From Sediminibacterium sp. (GTDB lineage: Bacteria; Bacteroidota; Bacteroidia; Chitinophagales; Chitinophagaceae), in assembly GCA_023263235.1 (NCBI GenBank), contig JALQXE010000102.1, forward strand, positions 1-9,804: a stretch of DNA of 9,804 nt. The letters run 5' to 3'. This document shows positions 7,262-9,804 of the stretch, one piece after another. A model generated the notes under the pieces. The model was not told the DNA's origin. It searched no databases and worked only from the letters and a program-made list of their open reading frames with translations. The translations under genes and the position numbers were made by a program. Position 1 is the first letter of the stretch. Each line of letters begins with the position of its first letter.

Positions 7262-7296
7262 AAATTTTAGATAAATCGCATGTCCAATTCTTGTCG

Positions 7297-7304
7297 TAAT
7301 TTTG
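7297..7304 (+). promoter_or_regulatory. Exact -7 box upstream of the iron-sulfur carrier start
   Basis: CG-TAATTTTG matches TAnnTTTG exactly and ends 17 bases before the ATG at 7322, nearly the same geometry as the acyl-CoA dehydrogenase promoter (16 bases, same CGTAA context). No TTTG or TTG lies 17-23 bases upstream, so the -33 box is missing or degenerate. Its place supports 7322 rather than 7280 as the translation start. Confidence 0.48.
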
Positions 7305-7321
7305 TAAAAAACGCAAATCTT

Positions 7322-7672
7322 ATGGCTACAGAAACAATTTTTAATACCCCTGTAAGTTTTACGGCTTCTGCAGTTGAAGAATTAACTAGATTAATGGGGG
7401 AGCCTGGCTTTGATCAACAACAAAAATTAAGGGTAGGTGTGAAAGGCGGGGGTTGTTCTGGTATGACCTATGTATTAGGTTTTGATGTCCCTAAAGAGGG
7501 CGATTTAGAATTTGTATTTGAAGGTATTCCATGTTGTATGGAAGCCGCTCATCAAATTTATTTATATGGAATGAATATTGATTGGCAGGGAGGATTAAAC
7601 AGTAGAGGTTTTACGTTTCAAAATCCAAATGCTTCAAGCACCTGTGGATGTGGGACAAGCTTTGCCGTTTAA
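7322..7672 (+). CDS. A-type iron-sulfur cluster carrier (IscA/ErpA/SufA family)
   Basis: A 116-residue HesB/IscA-family protein that carries or delivers Fe-S clusters to target proteins in the cytoplasm. The three conserved cysteines are present: Cys45 in VKGGGCSGMTY and Cys108 and Cys110 in STCGCGTSF near the C-terminus. GMNIDWQGGLNSRGFTFQNP (84-103) matches the family. Two additional adjacent cysteines (Cys71-Cys72, in GIPCCMEAA) are not part of the standard ligand set. The frame stays open back to an ATG at 7280, which would add MSNSCRNFVKNANL. I chose 7322 because the family normally begins a few residues before the PVSFTASAVEEL segment and because an exact -7 promoter box (7297-7304) falls inside the would-be extension. 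Which of IscA, ErpA or SufA it corresponds to cannot be told from one sequence. It is divergent from the mutase gene and stands alone. Confidence 0.9.
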   Translation: MATETIFNTPVSFTASAVEELTRLMGEPGFDQQQKLRVGVKGGGCSGMTYVLGFDVPKEGDLEFVFEGIPCCMEAAHQIYLYGMNIDWQGGLNSRGFTFQNPNASSTCGCGTSFAV

Positions 7673-7708
7673 TAAAAAGCCCCTTAATGAAATTTAAGGG
7701 GCTTTTTA
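7673..7708. terminator. Strong bidirectional terminator between the iron-sulfur carrier gene and secDF
   Basis: TAAAAAGCCCCTTAA (7673-7687) and its perfect reverse complement (7694-7708) make a 15-bp stem with a 6-base TGAAAT loop, starting directly after the carrier gene stop. T-runs on the + side (7703-7713, one A inside) and A-runs on the other side allow termination in both directions. The secDF stop lies 31 bases beyond the stem. A 7-bp dyad (7724-7741) overlapping the secDF stop is a minor extra. Confidence 0.92.
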
Positions 7709-7738
7709 TTTTTATCTAAAAATTAAACTTATAAAAGT

Positions 7739-9804
7739 TTATTTCTTTTTAGTCTCAGCGCGACCCAATGGTTTGTTCTTTGCGAAATCCACCAAAACCG
7801 GTGCAGCTACAAATATAGAAGAGTAAGTACCAGTGATTACACCAATTAACATTGCAAAAGCAAATCCTCTTGTTACTTCACCACCAAAGATGAATAAAAT
7901 TAAGATTACTAAGAACACCGTTAATGATGTCATAATGGTACGACTTAAAGTTTCATTAATAGCGCGGTTAATAACACTTGCATTATCAGAACCCTTCATT
8001 AATTTAGAATCCTCACGAATACGGTCATATACAATCACCGTATCATTCATAGAGAATCCAATTACCGTTAGTATGGCAGCAATGAAATGCTGATCAATTT
8101 CTAATGGGAAAGGAACCACTTTTCTTAAGAAACTAAATACAATTAATGTTACAAATACGTCGTGTAACAAAGAGAAAATAGTACCTAATGAGTATCTCCA
8201 ATCACGGAAGCGAATGAATATGTATAAACAAATTGCAATTAAAGCAAAGATAGTTGCATTGGTAGCACCTGATTTTAATTCCTCAGAAATGGTAGGCAGT
8301 ACAGTTTGAGAACTTTGTTTATATTTTTCTTCGAAATCTTTAAATGTTGTTCCTGTAGGCAAATATTTTGATAAACCTTTATACAATAATCCTTCAACTT
8401 CTTGATCAATTGCATTTCCTTGAGACTTAATCTTATAAGAAGTTGTAATGTTTATTTGATTTTTTGTATCAACAGTTTTAATTATTGGAGCCTCACCACC
8501 AAATACTGTTTTAAGTTCATTTCTAACTTCTTCGGTATTTACAGCTTTGTCTAATTTAACGGTGTAGCTTCTACCGCCAGAGAATTCAACACCCTCGTCA
8601 AAACCGTTAAAGAAAGATGCGATACCCAATACAAGTACTACCGCAGATAACATGTAAGCATACTTTCTGAATTCAATAAATTTGAATGATGCATGCTTAA
8701 AAATTGATCTTGATATTTTTGTAAAATATTCAAAATGACGATTGTTATTCGCGTAGATATCTGTTATTAAACGTGAAACTAAGATTCCACAGAATAATGA
8801 TAACAAAATACCAATAATTTGTGTTGTAGCGAAACCAAGAACTGGACCCAATCCAAAGTAAGCTAAGATACAAGCAGTTAAAAGGGTAGTAACGTGCGCA
8901 TCCAATACTGGAGACATAGAACGTTTGTAACCATCTGTAACAGCCATTTGATAGCTTTTACCTTTTGTTAATTCCTCTTTGATTCTCTCAAATATAATTA
9001 CGTTGGTATCCACTGCCATACCTACGGTTAATACTAAACCGGCGATACCTGGTGCTGTTAATGTAAATCCTAAAGCACTTAAAATACCAATGGTAAATAA
9101 TAAGTTTAAAATAAGGGCAATGTTAGCAACCCATCCACCTGTATTAAAGTAAATTAACATTAACGCGAAAATTACTAAAAAGGCAACACCAAATGACATG
9201 ATACCACCTTGGATAGATGCCTTACCTAATGTTGGTCCAACTTGTTGTTCTTGCACAATTTTAGCAGGAGCAGGTAATTTACCGCTTTCTAAAATCTCCG
9301 CTAAATCCTGTGCTGTTTTTAAAGTATAGTTTCCAGAGATAGAAGAGTTACCTGTTGTAATTGCTTCATTCACATTTGGAGCAGAATAAACAATATTATC
9401 AAGTACAATCGCTAAAGGCTTACCTACATTTTTAGATGTCATTTTTGCCCATAGGGTAGTACCCATTTTATCCATATTCATTTTGATCGCCACTTTTCCA
9501 TTTTGATCAAAATCCTGTGCAGCATTAGCAACATGATCGCCTTCTAATTCAGCTTGACCATTATCCAATGTTTTAATTGCATAAATTGGTAAAACATCTT
9601 TTGCTTTAGCATCTTCATTTTCCACTTTTCCATACATGAAAACTAAATTAGAAGGGAATTTTGATTTCACTTCCGGTAAAGCTAACCATGCATTTAATTT
9701 AGCAGTATCCTTTTTTAAAGTATATCCAATTTCGCCAGGGAAAACATAAGTACCATTTTTTCCTTGATAAGGTTGTGTAAACTGAACCAATTTTAACAAT
9801 GGGT
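7739..9804 (-). CDS. secDF: Protein translocase SecDF fusion (5' end off the window)
   Basis: At least 687 residues of a fused SecD-SecF membrane protein, the RND-type, proton-driven factor that pulls exported proteins through SecYEG. The visible part, numbered from the codon at 9799, starts inside the SecD periplasmic region (about 1-185). The SecD membrane half follows (about 195-350), with LTVGMAVDTNVIIFERIKEE (257-276) containing the conserved Asp264. The SecF half starts near 370 with a periplasmic DEGVEFSGGRSYTVKL segment (401-416) and ends in a membrane domain carrying VIGFSMNDTVIVYDRIRED (579-597) with Asp586. The C-terminus is lysine-rich. The frame is open to the right edge: TTG at 9799 is an internal Leu codon, not a start. 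Bacteroidota SecDF is about 1000 residues, so around 300 are missing. Fusion in one chain is usual in this phylum. Confidence 0.95.
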   Translation of the reverse strand, partial: PLLKLVQFTQPYQGKNGTYVFPGEIGYTLKKDTAKLNAWLALPEVKSKFPSNLVFMYGKVENEDAKAKDVLPIYAIKTLDNGQAELEGDHVANAAQDFDQNGKVAIKMNMDKMGTTLWAKMTSKNVGKPLAIVLDNIVYSAPNVNEAITTGNSSISGNYTLKTAQDLAEILESGKLPAPAKIVQEQQVGPTLGKASIQGGIMSFGVAFLVIFALMLIYFNTGGWVANIALILNLLFTIGILSALGFTLTAPGIAGLVLTVGMAVDTNVIIFERIKEELTKGKSYQMAVTDGYKRSMSPVLDAHVTTLLTACILAYFGLGPVLGFATTQIIGILLSLFCGILVSRLITDIYANNNRHFEYFTKISRSIFKHASFKFIEFRKYAYMLSAVVLVLGIASFFNGFDEGVEFSGGRSYTVKLDKAVNTEEVRNELKTVFGGEAPIIKTVDTKNQINITTSYKIKSQGNAIDQEVEGLLYKGLSKYLPTGTTFKDFEEKYKQSSQTVLPTISEELKSGATNATIFALIAICLYIFIRFRDWRYSLGTIFSLLHDVFVTLIVFSFLRKVVPFPLEIDQHFIAAILTVIGFSMNDTVIVYDRIREDSKLMKGSDNASVINRAINETLSRTIMTSLTVFLVILILFIFGGEVTRGFAFAMLIGVITGTYSSIFVAAPVLVDFAKNKPLGRAETKKK

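Noticed and set aside
7724..7741. Small 7-bp dyad overlapping the secDF stop
   Set aside because: AT-only apart from one pair, no T-run, and the strong terminator at 7673-7708 explains termination.
7833..8093. Open frame on the + strand opposite secDF
   Set aside because: Opposite the SecF membrane domain; composition is what antisense of hydrophobic codons gives, and no promoter or family match is visible.
9797..9804. TTG at 9799 as the start of a short SecDF
   Set aside because: The frame is open to the window edge and the residues there belong inside the SecD periplasmic domain; the gene is simply cut by the window.
1..9804. A novel defence, mobile or biosynthetic system
   Set aside because: Every substantial coding region belongs to a known housekeeping or metabolic family; no direct-repeat arrays, transposase, integrase, toxin-antitoxin pair or unexplained gene was found.

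Overview
The window looks like an ordinary chromosomal stretch from an AT-rich member of the Bacteroidota, most likely a Chitinophagia/Sphingobacteriia-type organism. This rests on four things seen in the sequence. SecD and SecF are fused in one protein. Upstream regions carry Bacteroidota-style promoter boxes (TTTG, about 20 nt, TAnnTTTG). Shine-Dalgarno sequences are almost absent before the starts. The protein variants, such as the IscA-type carrier ending in an STCGCG motif and the stand-alone methylmalonyl-CoA mutase large subunit, also fit that phylum. No mobile element, CRISPR array, tRNA or rRNA was seen, and there is no gene-free stretch over 300 bases.

Left part (1-2252, + strand): a compact operon. 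It contains the 3' end of aguB (N-carbamoylputrescine amidase), aguA (agmatine deiminase, overlapping aguB by 8 bases), and an AmiD-like lipoprotein N-acetylmuramoyl-L-alanine amidase 7 bases further on. AguA and AguB are consecutive steps from agmatine to putrescine. The amidase acts on cell-wall fragments and has no obvious metabolic link to them.

Middle part (2253-4273, + strand): an acyl-CoA dehydrogenase with a good promoter that has a perfect inverted repeat between its boxes. A hairpin-rich spacer follows, then a YggS/PLPBP pyridoxal-phosphate homeostasis protein. The region closes with a bidirectional terminator facing the convergent neighbour.

Right part (4274-9804): two minus-strand genes, an exported M20D peptidase/amidohydrolase and, upstream of it, the catalytic subunit of methylmalonyl-CoA mutase without its B12 domain. 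Divergent from the mutase is an A-type iron-sulfur carrier gene on the + strand. It ends at a strong bidirectional terminator and converges on the minus-strand secDF gene, which runs off the right edge. Acyl-CoA dehydrogenase and methylmalonyl-CoA mutase could both serve branched-chain or odd-chain acyl-CoA breakdown, but they are on opposite strands in separate units.

I found no convincing novel system. The points worth a second look are mostly regulatory: the operator-like dyad, the two-way hairpin spacer before yggS, the back-to-back promoters at 7206-7321, and a start-site revision for the iron-sulfur carrier.
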